Shown here piece after piece: positions 36,576 to 44,666 of a stretch of 64,000 nt of DNA. Both the position numbers and the translations under genes were made by a program. Under the pieces are notes generated by a model. It had not been told where the DNA came from. It saw only the letters and a list, made by a program, of their open reading frames with translations, and made no database searches. The stretch is taken from assembly GCA_017405525.1 (NCBI GenBank), contig JAFRAH010000022.1:57079-121078 (forward strand), written 5' to 3'. Positions within the stretch are counted from its first letter, which is position 1. Every line of letters begins with the position of its first letter. The DNA is from Synergistaceae bacterium (GTDB lineage Bacteria; Synergistota; Synergistia; Synergistales; Aminobacteriaceae).

Positions 36576-36938
36576 TGTGAAAACCCCCTTATGAAATTGT
36601 CAATATACTATCGCCTTACGCACTCAGTCTTTTTGTCTTAAGCCCTGAGCCTGCGGGGGGTTCGGAAAGTTGCCTTGTTTCCTTTCTGTACCTCTTTGCA
36701 GTTTACAGAGGCTAGATAGTCCGACCTCCTGCGTCCCCGCCTCCCAACTTTTCCCTTAATGGCTGAACGGGGATTCTTGCACCTCATTTCTTTGCCGTCT
36801 GGTTATCAAGTTGTGCGTTGGTTTTGACGATTTCGCTCTACGTAATTTCCGTAGGACGGTGCATATAATACAGCACACCCCCGAATTTTCCTATACGTAG
36901 AATTACCTATAAATTTTGGCAGTAATTCATGCGCGGGA
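36576..36938 (-). promoter_or_regulatory. Long structured leader of the porin gene
   Basis: A 363-nt gene-free stretch on the minus strand upstream of the porin. A TATTAT box lies near 36867-36872. Downstream, complementary arms are dense: CCCCG/CGGGG (36735-36772), GGTCGGA/TCCGAACC (36659-36726) enclosing two hairpins (36691-36711 and 36665-36686), and CGCAGGCTCAG/CTGAGTGCG (36619-36655). A helix closed by a multibranch junction suggests an ordered RNA. It matches no riboswitch class I could recall. Confidence 0.5.
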
Positions 36939-37347
36939 TTATACATAGAGTATGCAAGGCTCGTTGTAGTAGGGGAGGAGGTCATCATGCGTAAGGAAGG
37001 TCATTCCCTCAGATTTGGCCTGAGAGATCAGGATGCGGTCGAATGGGTCTTTGTGTGGCGGGGCATCTTCGGGGCGGGTGAGGGTTTCGAGGAAGAAAGT
37101 ATGCTCAGTCTGCAGGCAAAGTTCGCAGATATTTGCATCTTCACATTTCACCACTAACTTCTCTATGGGAATGCCGGTGATCTTGTCTGGGTGCACGAGG
37201 CGTTTTATTGCAATTTCCCACATTGATACACTGCTGAAGAACGTTGTATTTCCCTTTGACTTTGTCATCTCAGCAACTTTTTCGGGGAGCTTAGGGTCTT
37301 CAGTGAGAAGCCAAATCACATAGATGAGTGTCGAGCAGAATATCCAT
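36939..37347 (-). pseudogene. vapC: VapC-type PIN-domain toxin, frameshifted near its start
   Basis: ATG 37347, 3 nt after the antitoxin stop, opens MDILLDTHL, the PIN N-terminus with the first catalytic Asp. The frame then breaks: one extra base near 37320 separates it from the continuation VIWLLTEDPKLPEKVAEM, which runs 126 codons to 36939 and keeps the later acidic residues (SVSMWEIAIK, DPFDRILISQA, LTHDDLL). Removing one base restores a normal 135-residue PIN nuclease. Without the first Asp a product from the GTG at 37319 should be inactive. A sequencing error is possible. Confidence 0.8.
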
Positions 37348-37350
37348 AAC

Positions 37351-37599
37351 TTATTTCACCCCGAACATTTCAGCTATTTCATCGCTCATCATGGTGTCAA
37401 AGTCATCAGGGACTATGAATTTGCCTTCAGCGACTCCGATTCTTACCCCGCCGCGTGGAGGATTGTAGTAGCTGATAAGTTTTGCGACAGGTTCACCGTG
37501 CTTCATGATGATAACTTGTGCTTCATCGCCAAACTGAACTTTTCCCATGAACTCAGGAAGTTTCTCCTTGAACTCGTCATATTCTACGCTTTCTACCAT
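37351..37599 (-). CDS. Phd/YefM-like antitoxin
   Basis: 82 residues. The N-terminal half YDEFKEKLPEFMGKVQFGDEAQVIIMKHGEPVAKLISY is the Phd/YefM DNA-binding and dimerisation fold; the tail DDFDTMMSDEIAEMFG would bind the toxin. AAGGAGG sits 9 nt before the ATG. It is paired with the frameshifted PIN toxin 3 nt downstream. Confidence 0.88.
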   Translation of the reverse strand: MVESVEYDEFKEKLPEFMGKVQFGDEAQVIIMKHGEPVAKLISYYNPPRGGVRIGVAEGKFIVPDDFDTMMSDEIAEMFGVK

Positions 37600-37643
37600 T
37601 GCTGTATTTCCTCCTTAGTGTGATTGCGCCGTCATTATAGCAT

Positions 37644-38096
37644 TCACTCAAACGCCCGCTTCAGTGCCTCCAAGCCTTCATGCGCATGTGTCAGGCTCAC
37701 GATGAATATTGCGCTCTCGGATGTCGAGTTGATGATCTCAATGTTCACCTTCACGGACGCAAGAGCCCTGAACATTTTGGCGAGGGTATGTGCTGAGTCC
37801 TCCGGGGAATCGAGGCTCACAGTTATTGCGGCAACCTCAGAGGCGAATGACACCCCCTGACCCCCTACACGCTCAGAGATCTCACGGCAGACAGGTATCA
37901 TCTCGTCGAGTCTGTCCTTGCGTATCAGGAATGACAGGTCTGAACGTCCCCCGCGCATCGTGTTCTGTGTTACCATGCTGACACTCACGGAATGCCGTGA
38001 AAGCTCGCCGAATATCTCCGCCGCTATTCCGGGAACGTTGGGAAGTCCGAGAAATACCACGTGAACACACTCATCATTGAAAGCTATCTTGCTCAT
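37644..38096 (-). CDS. Stand-alone double ACT-domain protein
   Basis: 150 residues from ATG 38096; AAGGGAG 10 nt upstream sets this start over an in-frame one at 38117. Two ACT domains are seen: LGLPNVPGIAAEIFGELSRHSVSVSMVTQ with DLSFLIRK, and a second ending VNIEIINSTSESAIFIVS. This is like the C-terminal regulatory part of lysine-sensitive aspartokinase without the kinase. It may bind an amino acid and regulate a partner; which one cannot be told from sequence. Confidence 0.8.
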   Translation of the reverse strand: MSKIAFNDECVHVVFLGLPNVPGIAAEIFGELSRHSVSVSMVTQNTMRGGRSDLSFLIRKDRLDEMIPVCREISERVGGQGVSFASEVAAITVSLDSPEDSAHTLAKMFRALASVKVNIEIINSTSESAIFIVSLTHAHEGLEALKRAFE

Positions 38097-38213
38097 GGAA
38101 AATTTATCTCCCTTCAAGTTTTGCTGCGCGTTAATTTTACATGCCCTGTGCTAAAATTGCAGGCATCATTCACATTCACATAACAATTTCATTCACTCAA
38201 AGGAGGTATTCTA

Positions 38214-38690
38214 TTGAGCCTCATATACTTTTTGCTATGGCTAATCTTCAATGGAAGGGTTACCCTTGAGATTGCCGTTATCGGTGTCTTGGTCTCGTTA
38301 ATGGTTGACGTTTTCGTGAGGAAAGTCCTAAAGCTCAACCTCACAGCCTCAAACCTCTTCAGGTTCGTGAAGATCTTTCCTGACGTTCTGCTCTATGTTG
38401 TGGTTCTCCTCATCGAGATACTGCGTGCCAACTTCTCGATTATCAGGCTCGTCTTAGCTCCGCAAGTTGAAGTTGAGCCCTGCCTTGTGAAGTTCAGGAC
38501 TCCCCTCAAGACTGAGGCAGCACGTATAGCTCTCGCGAACTCAATCACCCTGACACCCGGAACTATAACCGTCTCACTTGAGGGCAGTGAATTGCTCGTC
38601 CATGCACTGAACCGGAACATGGCCGACGGACTTGAAGGCAGCATATTCGAGAGATTACTTGCGAGAATGGAGAGGATACTACATGCCTGA
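38214..38690 (+). CDS. mnhE: Mrp antiporter subunit E
   Basis: 158 residues, TTG-AGC start with AAAGGAGG upstream. Two or three membrane helices and the MrpE pattern LKTEAARIALANSITLTPGTITVSLEG identify the family. MrpE is an accessory part of the multi-subunit Na+(K+)/H+ antiporter. First gene of the Mrp cluster; its end overlaps mnhF by 8 nt. Confidence 0.92.
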   Translation: MSLIYFLLWLIFNGRVTLEIAVIGVLVSLMVDVFVRKVLKLNLTASNLFRFVKIFPDVLLYVVVLLIEILRANFSIIRLVLAPQVEVEPCLVKFRTPLKTEAARIALANSITLTPGTITVSLEGSELLVHALNRNMADGLEGSIFERLLARMERILHA

Positions 38691-38976
38691 TGCCGGGACA
38701 ATCCAGAGATTCATACTCATAGGTAGCGTTGCGTTCTTGTCGGTAACGATATTCTTGTGCCTCATGAGGGCGACACTTGGCCCCAGGTTTTCGGACAGGG
38801 TTATTGCCGCAAGCATCATAGGGACAAAGATTATCCTGCTTATTGCTGTACTGGCCATGATTATAGGTGAGACGTACCTTGCTGATGTCTGCCTGATCTA
38901 TGCGGTGATCAACTTCTTGTCGGTAGTGGTTCTTGCCCGCTCAATTCTGGAGAACAAGGAAGGTGATGGGGAATGA
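38683..38976 (+). CDS. mnhF: Mrp antiporter subunit F
   Basis: 97 residues from ATG 38683 inside the mnhE stop region. Three membrane helices and RATLGPRFSDRVIAASIIGTKI, the MrpF/PhaF signature. Overlaps the next gene by 4 nt. Confidence 0.92.
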   Translation: MPDAGTIQRFILIGSVAFLSVTIFLCLMRATLGPRFSDRVIAASIIGTKIILLIAVLAMIIGETYLADVCLIYAVINFLSVVVLARSILENKEGDGE

Positions 38977-39317
38977 TTCGCGTGATTATTGGCGGCCTCC
39001 TGATGCTTGCGGGGCTGTGCGTTCTGGGTATCGCTACGGTGGGGATATTCAGGTTCTCGACGATGCTCAACAGGATACACGTTGCGGCGAAATGCGACAC
39101 TATGGGGGCATTGCTCGTACTTTCGGGGCTGATGGTGATGTCAGGGCTCACGGTGTTTTCCCTGAAGCTGGCTCTGGTTATCGTGTTCATGTGGCTGTGC
39201 AACCCTGCGGCGAGTCATCTTGTGGCACGCGCTGAGGTCAGGACTAACCCGGAGCTTGGGAAAATCTGCGACTTTATCGACCTTACGGAAGGAGAGAAGA
39301 CCAGTGATAATAGTTGA
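38973..39317 (+). CDS. mnhG: Mrp antiporter subunit G
   Basis: 114 residues, three membrane helices, with MrpG motif GIFRFSTMLNRIHVAAKCDTMGALLVLSGL. Translationally coupled to mnhF (ATGA). The next gene starts 14 nt before its stop. Confidence 0.92.
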   Translation: MIRVIIGGLLMLAGLCVLGIATVGIFRFSTMLNRIHVAAKCDTMGALLVLSGLMVMSGLTVFSLKLALVIVFMWLCNPAASHLVARAEVRTNPELGKICDFIDLTEGEKTSDNS

Positions 39318-39561
39318 GTGGCTGTTGCTGTTGTTCCTGATAGTGTGTGCTGTTGCCGTCTCAATCTCGAAGAACCTCCTCAACTCCGTAATAATCTTCA
39401 TGAGCTACAGCCTCGTCATGGCCGTAATCTGGGTATTGTTGCGCTCTCCTGACTTGGCTATCACTGAGGCGGCAGTTGGGGCGGGGGTTACGAGCGTTCT
39501 ATTTTTCCTGGCACTGAGGAAGATTGGGCGGATGGGACATAAGGACAAGGAGGAGAAATGA
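39304..39561 (+). CDS. DUF4040/MbhD-like Mrp subunit
   Basis: 85 residues from GTG 39304 with AAGGAG 9 nt upstream. Hydrophobic, with SLVMAVIWVLLRSPDLAITEAAVGAG, the DUF4040 signature. This segment is the penultimate part of full-length MrpA and a separate gene (MbhD-like) in Mbh-type complexes. Here it is separate, so MrpA is split. Overlaps the Sel1 gene by 4 nt. Confidence 0.88.
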   Translation: MIIVEWLLLLFLIVCAVAVSISKNLLNSVIIFMSYSLVMAVIWVLLRSPDLAITEAAVGAGVTSVLFFLALRKIGRMGHKDKEEK

Positions 39562-40040
39562 TGAGGAAACTTTCTGTATTTCTGGCGGTTGTTGTCGTAA
39601 TGTGCGGTGTTGTCCCGGCATTTGCAGATATACCATCGGCGAAACTGAAAGCCGCGCAGAATGGAGACGTTAAGGCACAATGCGAAATCGGACTTGGGTA
39701 CGCAAAAGGCTGGATAACAGGAAGCCCTGATTACGTTGAAGCAGTAAAGTGGTGGCGCAAGGCGGCTGAACAGGGTTATGCTGAAGGACAATACAATCTG
39801 GGAGTTTCATACGCGTTTGGAGCTGGCGTAAAGCAGGATTACGTGGAAGCTGTAAGGTTATGGACAAAGGCAGCTGAACAAAATTATGCTCAGGCTCAGC
39901 ATAATCTTGGGGTTGCCTACGAAAACGGTTATGGAGTGAGACAGGACAAAGCTGAGGCTGTAAAGTGGTATCGCAAAGCAGCGCGGCAGGGACACTACGA
40001 GTCTAAATCAGCCCTGAAATATCTCGGTGAAACATGGTAG
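39558..40040 (+). CDS. Exported Sel1-repeat protein within the Mrp cluster
   Basis: 160 residues. Signal peptide (cleavage near AFA, residue 23) followed by three Sel1-like repeats of about 36 residues, each with A-x-x-x-L/I-G-x-x-Y and AVKWWRKAAEQGYAEGQYNLG-like segments. Sel1 repeats form alpha-solenoids for protein binding. It overlaps the DUF4040 gene by ATGA but is not a known Mrp subunit. A hairpin (TGCCCT/AGGGCA) lies in the 145-nt gap after it. Confidence 0.9.
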   Translation: MMRKLSVFLAVVVVMCGVVPAFADIPSAKLKAAQNGDVKAQCEIGLGYAKGWITGSPDYVEAVKWWRKAAEQGYAEGQYNLGVSYAFGAGVKQDYVEAVRLWTKAAEQNYAQAQHNLGVAYENGYGVRQDKAEAVKWYRKAARQGHYESKSALKYLGETW

Positions 40041-40185
40041 GACTAATCCAGTCATCAATTGCTGCCCTCAGAGAATATAGGGCAATGTAGGGCTAGGTTG
40101 AACGTGCAGGATTTATACATAGTCGCACTCATCAAGGACTTACGCGCATAAATAGCAACACTCACACGGAAGGAGAATCACAATC

Positions 40186-41187
40186 TTGAACGAAGAATTA
40201 CGCAGGATATGGCAACAGTTCTATGACTGGGTAGTAGGCAACGGCCCAAGACCGGAAAATGAAGTAGTCCCCGAAGAGCCCCCGCCTGACCTGCCATTTG
40301 CACAGAAACCCAAGGACAAATATTCGCGCTTCCACGAGGCAACCCTAAAGGAACGCTATAACCAGTGGCTCGAAATTCACGGCCTGCATCTGTTCTCGGT
40401 ACTCTACTCAGGCTTGAGCGTCCTGACCTGCCTCGTCATAGTGTCGCTCTTACTGGCAACAGTCGCGGAACTCCCACCGTTTGGGGACGAGAGAAACCCC
40501 GCGCACAATGAGGTGATACGGCGATACGTTGAGCACGGAGGACACGAGACAGGAGCTCAGAACATCGTTGCAGGGCTGATACTGGACTACAGGGCGTTCG
40601 ACACATTCGGGGAATCGGCAGTGCTCTTCACGGCGGCTGTAAGTGTCTTGATGCTCTTGGGGGCTTCACGGCGAAACTCCCTCAAGGATGACCCCTCGCC
40701 ACATTCTGACGGTGAGGGCTGGGACTTCCTGAACCGTGGGCCTCCCGCATTGAGGCATCACGTATTCAGGCAGGATGACGCGATACTCAGGGGAGTTGCC
40801 ACACTCTCAATCCCCGTAATCATCATGATGGGCTGTGTCGTCGTCATCAACGGTCATCTTTCACCCGGAGGAGGCTTCTCAGGCGGGGCAATACTCAGCA
40901 CAGCGTTAATACTCGCGGCCAATGCTTACGGTTTCGAGCGCGTTCACAGCTTCTTCAACGAACGGACATTCATAGTCTCAAGCTCAACAGCACTTATGAT
41001 TTATGCACTCTCCAAAGGCTACTCATTCTTCACGGGTGCAAACCACATTCACTCAATCATTCCCAAAGGCACAGTAGGCGACATACTAAGCGGCGGGCTC
41101 ATTCTTCCGCTGAATATTTGTGTCGGTCTCATTGTTGCAGGGACGCTTTACGGATTCTATGCCTTGTTCAGCGAGGGGGATATGTAG
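40186..41187 (+). CDS. mnhB: Fused MbhE-like and MrpB (MnhB) antiporter subunit
   Basis: 333 residues, TTG start with GGAAGGAG upstream. After a charged 65-residue N-terminus, the first membrane part carries GAQNIVAGLILDYRAFDTFGESAVLFTAA, the MbhE-like module found at the end of MrpA. From about residue 195 the MrpB part has ATLSIPVIIMMGCVVVINGH and SPGGGFSGGAI. So the C-terminal module of MrpA is fused to MrpB. Part of the cation/proton antiporter. Confidence 0.9.
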   Translation: MNEELRRIWQQFYDWVVGNGPRPENEVVPEEPPPDLPFAQKPKDKYSRFHEATLKERYNQWLEIHGLHLFSVLYSGLSVLTCLVIVSLLLATVAELPPFGDERNPAHNEVIRRYVEHGGHETGAQNIVAGLILDYRAFDTFGESAVLFTAAVSVLMLLGASRRNSLKDDPSPHSDGEGWDFLNRGPPALRHHVFRQDDAILRGVATLSIPVIIMMGCVVVINGHLSPGGGFSGGAILSTALILAANAYGFERVHSFFNERTFIVSSSTALMIYALSKGYSFFTGANHIHSIIPKGTVGDILSGGLILPLNICVGLIVAGTLYGFYALFSEGDM

Positions 41188-41189
41188 AC

Positions 41190-41624
41190 ATGCTCGAAAA
41201 ATTATTGCTCAACCATTACGAGGCTGCCGCAGTGATACTCTCAGGAATAGGTCTCACTAACCTTCTCCTACAGCGCAACCTCATCAAGAAGATCATCGGC
41301 CTCAACATCATGGATACTGCCGTCTATCTCTTCCTTGCGGCGAAAGGCTACGTTGAGGGCAGGGCAGCTCCCATACTCATCGAGAACGCTTCGGGAGGCT
41401 GGGTAACGTCTTCGGCGGTCTACGTCAACCCTGTACCTGCCGGGCTTGTCCTTACGGGTATTGTAGTCAGTGTGAGTGTTACGGCGTTTGCTCTTGCGTT
41501 GACACTGAAACTATACGAGAGCTACGGGACGCTGAATATTGACGAGGCACTCCTGAAGATGACTCAGGAACAGGAAGAGATTGAGGCCAGAATTGACGAG
41601 GCAGAAGAGGAAGTGCTCTCATGA
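41190..41624 (+). CDS. mnhC: Mrp antiporter subunit C (NuoK-like)
   Basis: 144 residues from ATG 41190, 2 nt after mnhB. Three membrane helices, NuoK/MrpC pattern SGIGLTNLLLQRNLIKKIIGLNIMDTAV, and VNPVPAGLVLTGIVVSVSVTAFAL with the typical DPxPQAL-like region modified to VNPVPAGL. The last 25 residues are an acidic cytoplasmic tail. Overlaps the next gene (ATGA). Confidence 0.92.
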   Translation: MLEKLLLNHYEAAAVILSGIGLTNLLLQRNLIKKIIGLNIMDTAVYLFLAAKGYVEGRAAPILIENASGGWVTSSAVYVNPVPAGLVLTGIVVSVSVTAFALALTLKLYESYGTLNIDEALLKMTQEQEEIEARIDEAEEEVLS

Positions 41625-43126
41625 CGGACATGCTTGCGTACAATATCCCGTTCATCAGTATTTTCGTGATGATGATTTCCGCCATAATCACCCCCCTAAT
41701 CCCGAACAAGAACAGGCTTCCCGAAAAGTTATCGTGTATAGCAATCGGCTTTGTGGGCATTCTCTCGGCGTATTTGCTCTATTCTCTCACGTCAGGAGGC
41801 CAGAGCCTGAGCTTCAACTTCCCGATGGGACATTTCCCCGCACCATGGGGCAATGAGTTACGCGCCGGGCCACTTGAGGCTGTATTGTCCCTCGTATTCT
41901 CTGTGGCAATGCTCCTGTCTCTCACCGGTAATTTCTCCTCGACTGCTGAGGACATAGCCCCCCGGAGGCGTAACATCTTCTGCGTCCTCGTCAACCTCCT
42001 CACTGCCTCGCTATTAGCCCTCACGTACACCAACGACCTCTTCACTGCCTATGTCTTCATCGAGATCAACACCATAGCCGCCTGCGCAATCGTCGCCGTG
42101 AAGGAAGGCCCGGAGACCGCAAGGGCAGCACTGCGCTATCTCGTGATGAGCCTAGTAGGTTCTGGTCTGGTGATGATAGCTATATGCCTCCTCTATGACC
42201 TGACGGGGCACTTGCTCATGCAGAACATGCACGGGGCAATTCAGGTTCTAGTTGCCACAAAGAGCTACATGATGCCTCTCACTGTCTCGCTTGCACTGAT
42301 TACCGCCGGTCTCGCCATAAAGAGTGCGCTATATCCCTTCGCGTCATGGCTTCCTGATGCTCACGGGTCGTCAACGAACGCTTCAAGTGCGATACTTTCT
42401 GGGCTTGTCCTGAAGGGTCATATCTTCACCATCATCAAGATATTTTACCGAGTGTTCGGGCTTGATGTCATTCACCTTCTCAGGATGGACACGGCAATAT
42501 TCATTCTGGGACTGGCGGCCATGATCATGGGTTCAGTCCATGCATTGAGGCAGAACAACGTCAAGCGGATGATAGCGTGGTCTAGTGTTGCACAGGTGGG
42601 ATATATCTTCTTGGGAGTCGGCCTGAACACTACAGCAGGGATTGCCGCCGCGTGCCTCCACATTATCGTCCATGCCTGCGTGAAACCGATGCTCTTCACT
42701 GCCGCCGGTGGTCTCAGCAATGCCGCAGGACACAGGAAGGGGCTTCATGCCTTGATGGGTACGTTCTACGTGAACGTGTGGGCAGGCCTGGGGCTTATTG
42801 CCGGGGCTTGCTCGATGATGGGGATTCCCGGTTTCGCGGGGTTCGCCTCAAAGCTCAGCCTGACTCTCGCATCATTCGACAACAGCGCGGTAGTCTGGGC
42901 ACTCTCAGCACTTGCCGCAAGTTCGGTGCTCAATGCCCTGTATTACGTCCCTGCGGTTATCGTGGTACTGACTCACAACAAGGACGCTCACAAGAATTTC
43001 ACGGCTCATGCTCCCACGTTGTCCTACAAGGTCTCAATGTTCGTGTTCCTTGCGCTGAATTTCTATCTCGGATTGTTCTGCGTTCCATTGCTCAGGCTGA
43101 TTACACGGGGGGTGAACGTACTATGA
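41621..43126 (+). CDS. mnhD: Mrp antiporter subunit D (proton-translocating)
   Basis: 501 residues, about 14 membrane helices. Contains the ND2/4/5-family core: FIEINTIAACAIVAV with the essential Glu, SALYPFASWLPDAHGSSTNASSAILSGLVLKG, and VKRMIAWSSVAQVGYI. It is one of two ion-translocating subunits. Overlaps the next gene by ATGA. Confidence 0.93.
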   Translation: MTDMLAYNIPFISIFVMMISAIITPLIPNKNRLPEKLSCIAIGFVGILSAYLLYSLTSGGQSLSFNFPMGHFPAPWGNELRAGPLEAVLSLVFSVAMLLSLTGNFSSTAEDIAPRRRNIFCVLVNLLTASLLALTYTNDLFTAYVFIEINTIAACAIVAVKEGPETARAALRYLVMSLVGSGLVMIAICLLYDLTGHLLMQNMHGAIQVLVATKSYMMPLTVSLALITAGLAIKSALYPFASWLPDAHGSSTNASSAILSGLVLKGHIFTIIKIFYRVFGLDVIHLLRMDTAIFILGLAAMIMGSVHALRQNNVKRMIAWSSVAQVGYIFLGVGLNTTAGIAAACLHIIVHACVKPMLFTAAGGLSNAAGHRKGLHALMGTFYVNVWAGLGLIAGACSMMGIPGFAGFASKLSLTLASFDNSAVVWALSALAASSVLNALYYVPAVIVVLTHNKDAHKNFTAHAPTLSYKVSMFVFLALNFYLGLFCVPLLRLITRGVNVL

Positions 43127-44616
43127 CAAGCAACGCATTCCTGACCCTGTCGCCGGTTCTCTTCCCGATACTGGCGGGGTTCGCTTTATTCTCGCGGCCA
43201 ATATTCGAGGACAGGCATATTTACGTCGGGGTAATGACCTTCATCACTTCAGCGATAACATTTGCGGCATCAATCATAACCAGTGAGGAGCTCATAACCC
43301 TGTGGCGCATCACTGACACGCTGTCCATTGCGTTCAGGCTCGATTACCCGGCAAGGGCTTTCTCGTGCCTTGTGGCGTTCATATGGCCACTGGTTACGCT
43401 CTATGCATTCGAGTACTTGAGGAGAAGGCCGCCGGTTGATAGGTTTTATGCGTTCTTCCTGTCGACATTCGGAATACTGATAGGGGTTGCCTGTGCGGGA
43501 AACCTTCTCACCCTCTACCTGTTCTACGAGCTGATGACGTTCATGACACTGCCGCTTGTTATGCACTCACAGAAACGCGAGTCAATACGAGCGACAATCT
43601 CCTACCTCCTCTACTCACTGACTGGGGCGGCACTTGCACTCGGAGGGTTCTTCTTCTTCCAGGTTTACGGTGTATCTATGGAGTTCACGCCGGGCGGAGT
43701 TCTCGACATGGCCAGGATCTCACGTGAACACAGCGAGGGAATGATACTCACAGTAACGTTCCTGACTCTCGTGGGCTTCGGAGCAAAGGCCGGAATTGTT
43801 CCGCTTCATGCGTGGCTTCCGACAGCTCACCCCCAAGCCCCCACACCTGCAAGTGCTGTACTCTCAGGGCTCATCACGAAGGCAGGGGTTATAGCGATGT
43901 TCCGGGTGATCTATTACGTTGTGGGTGATGATTTTCTCAGGGGAACGTGGGTTCAGACTGCGCTGATCTGCATGGCCTTGCTCACGATATTCACGGGCTC
44001 AATGATGGCCTATGTTGAGCCACACTTCAAGAAACGAATAGCCTGGTCCAGTGTGAGTCAGGTGTCCTATGTGGTTTTTGCGATGATGCTGCTCAATCCC
44101 GACGGAATACGCGGGGCGGTTCTTCAGATTGCGGCACATGCGATGGCGAAAAGCTGCCTCTTCCTGAGTGCGGGAGTGGTGATCTACTTTGCGCTTCAGG
44201 GGGCGAACTACCACTATGCTGACCAGTTGCGTGGAATAGGCAAGGAGCTTCCCATAACGATGACGTGTTTTGCGCTTGCGTCGGTCTCACTGATTGGCCT
44301 GCCTATAAGCGGAGGGTTTGCGGCAAAATGGTACATGGCCGCGGGAGCCCTAGGGCTTGGGTCTCTGGGGATGTTCGGGATTGTGATTCTGATGGTGAGT
44401 GCGCTTCTGACTGCGGGATACTTGCTGCCAATCGTTACGGATGCGTTTTTCCCCGGCGATGACTACGACTATTCGAGCGTTGTGCCGTTCAAGCTGCTGC
44501 CGCTGAAGATGATTATACCCTTGATTCTTCTCGGTGCTGGGGCTGTATTTACCGGGTTGTTTGCGGGGCAGATTTTGGATTTCGTGGGCAGTAAGATTAT
44601 TCCCGTGTTATTGTAG
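43123..44616 (+). CDS. Second MrpD/ND5-like proton-translocating subunit
   Basis: 497 residues from ATG 43123. Same ND-family core: LFYELMTFMTLPLVMHSQ with the key Glu, AGIVPLHAWLPTAHPQAPTPASAVLSGLITKAG, and FKKRIAWSSVSQVSYV. It may stand in for the large N-terminal ND5-like part of MrpA, which has no other gene in the cluster. Last gene of the cluster; a terminator follows. Confidence 0.9.
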   Translation: MTSNAFLTLSPVLFPILAGFALFSRPIFEDRHIYVGVMTFITSAITFAASIITSEELITLWRITDTLSIAFRLDYPARAFSCLVAFIWPLVTLYAFEYLRRRPPVDRFYAFFLSTFGILIGVACAGNLLTLYLFYELMTFMTLPLVMHSQKRESIRATISYLLYSLTGAALALGGFFFFQVYGVSMEFTPGGVLDMARISREHSEGMILTVTFLTLVGFGAKAGIVPLHAWLPTAHPQAPTPASAVLSGLITKAGVIAMFRVIYYVVGDDFLRGTWVQTALICMALLTIFTGSMMAYVEPHFKKRIAWSSVSQVSYVVFAMMLLNPDGIRGAVLQIAAHAMAKSCLFLSAGVVIYFALQGANYHYADQLRGIGKELPITMTCFALASVSLIGLPISGGFAAKWYMAAGALGLGSLGMFGIVILMVSALLTAGYLLPIVTDAFFPGDDYDYSSVVPFKLLPLKMIIPLILLGAGAVFTGLFAGQILDFVGSKIIPVLL

Positions 44617-44621
44617 TGAAT

Positions 44622-44660
44622 GCCCCCTGTTGCAATTCAGCAGGGGGATAATCTTTGTTC
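44622..44660 (+). terminator. Terminator after the Mrp cluster
   Basis: CCCCCTG and CAGGGGG pair around TTGCAATTCAG, followed by a T-rich but interrupted tail. It lies between convergent genes. Confidence 0.65.
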
Positions 44661-44666
44661 TGGATA

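Noticed and set aside
36727..36745. c-di-GMP-I (GEMM) riboswitch in the porin leader
   Set aside because: The piece GGGACGCA is shared with the GEMM-I consensus, but the required AGGGCAAACC-like part and GAAA tetraloop receptor arrangement are not found.
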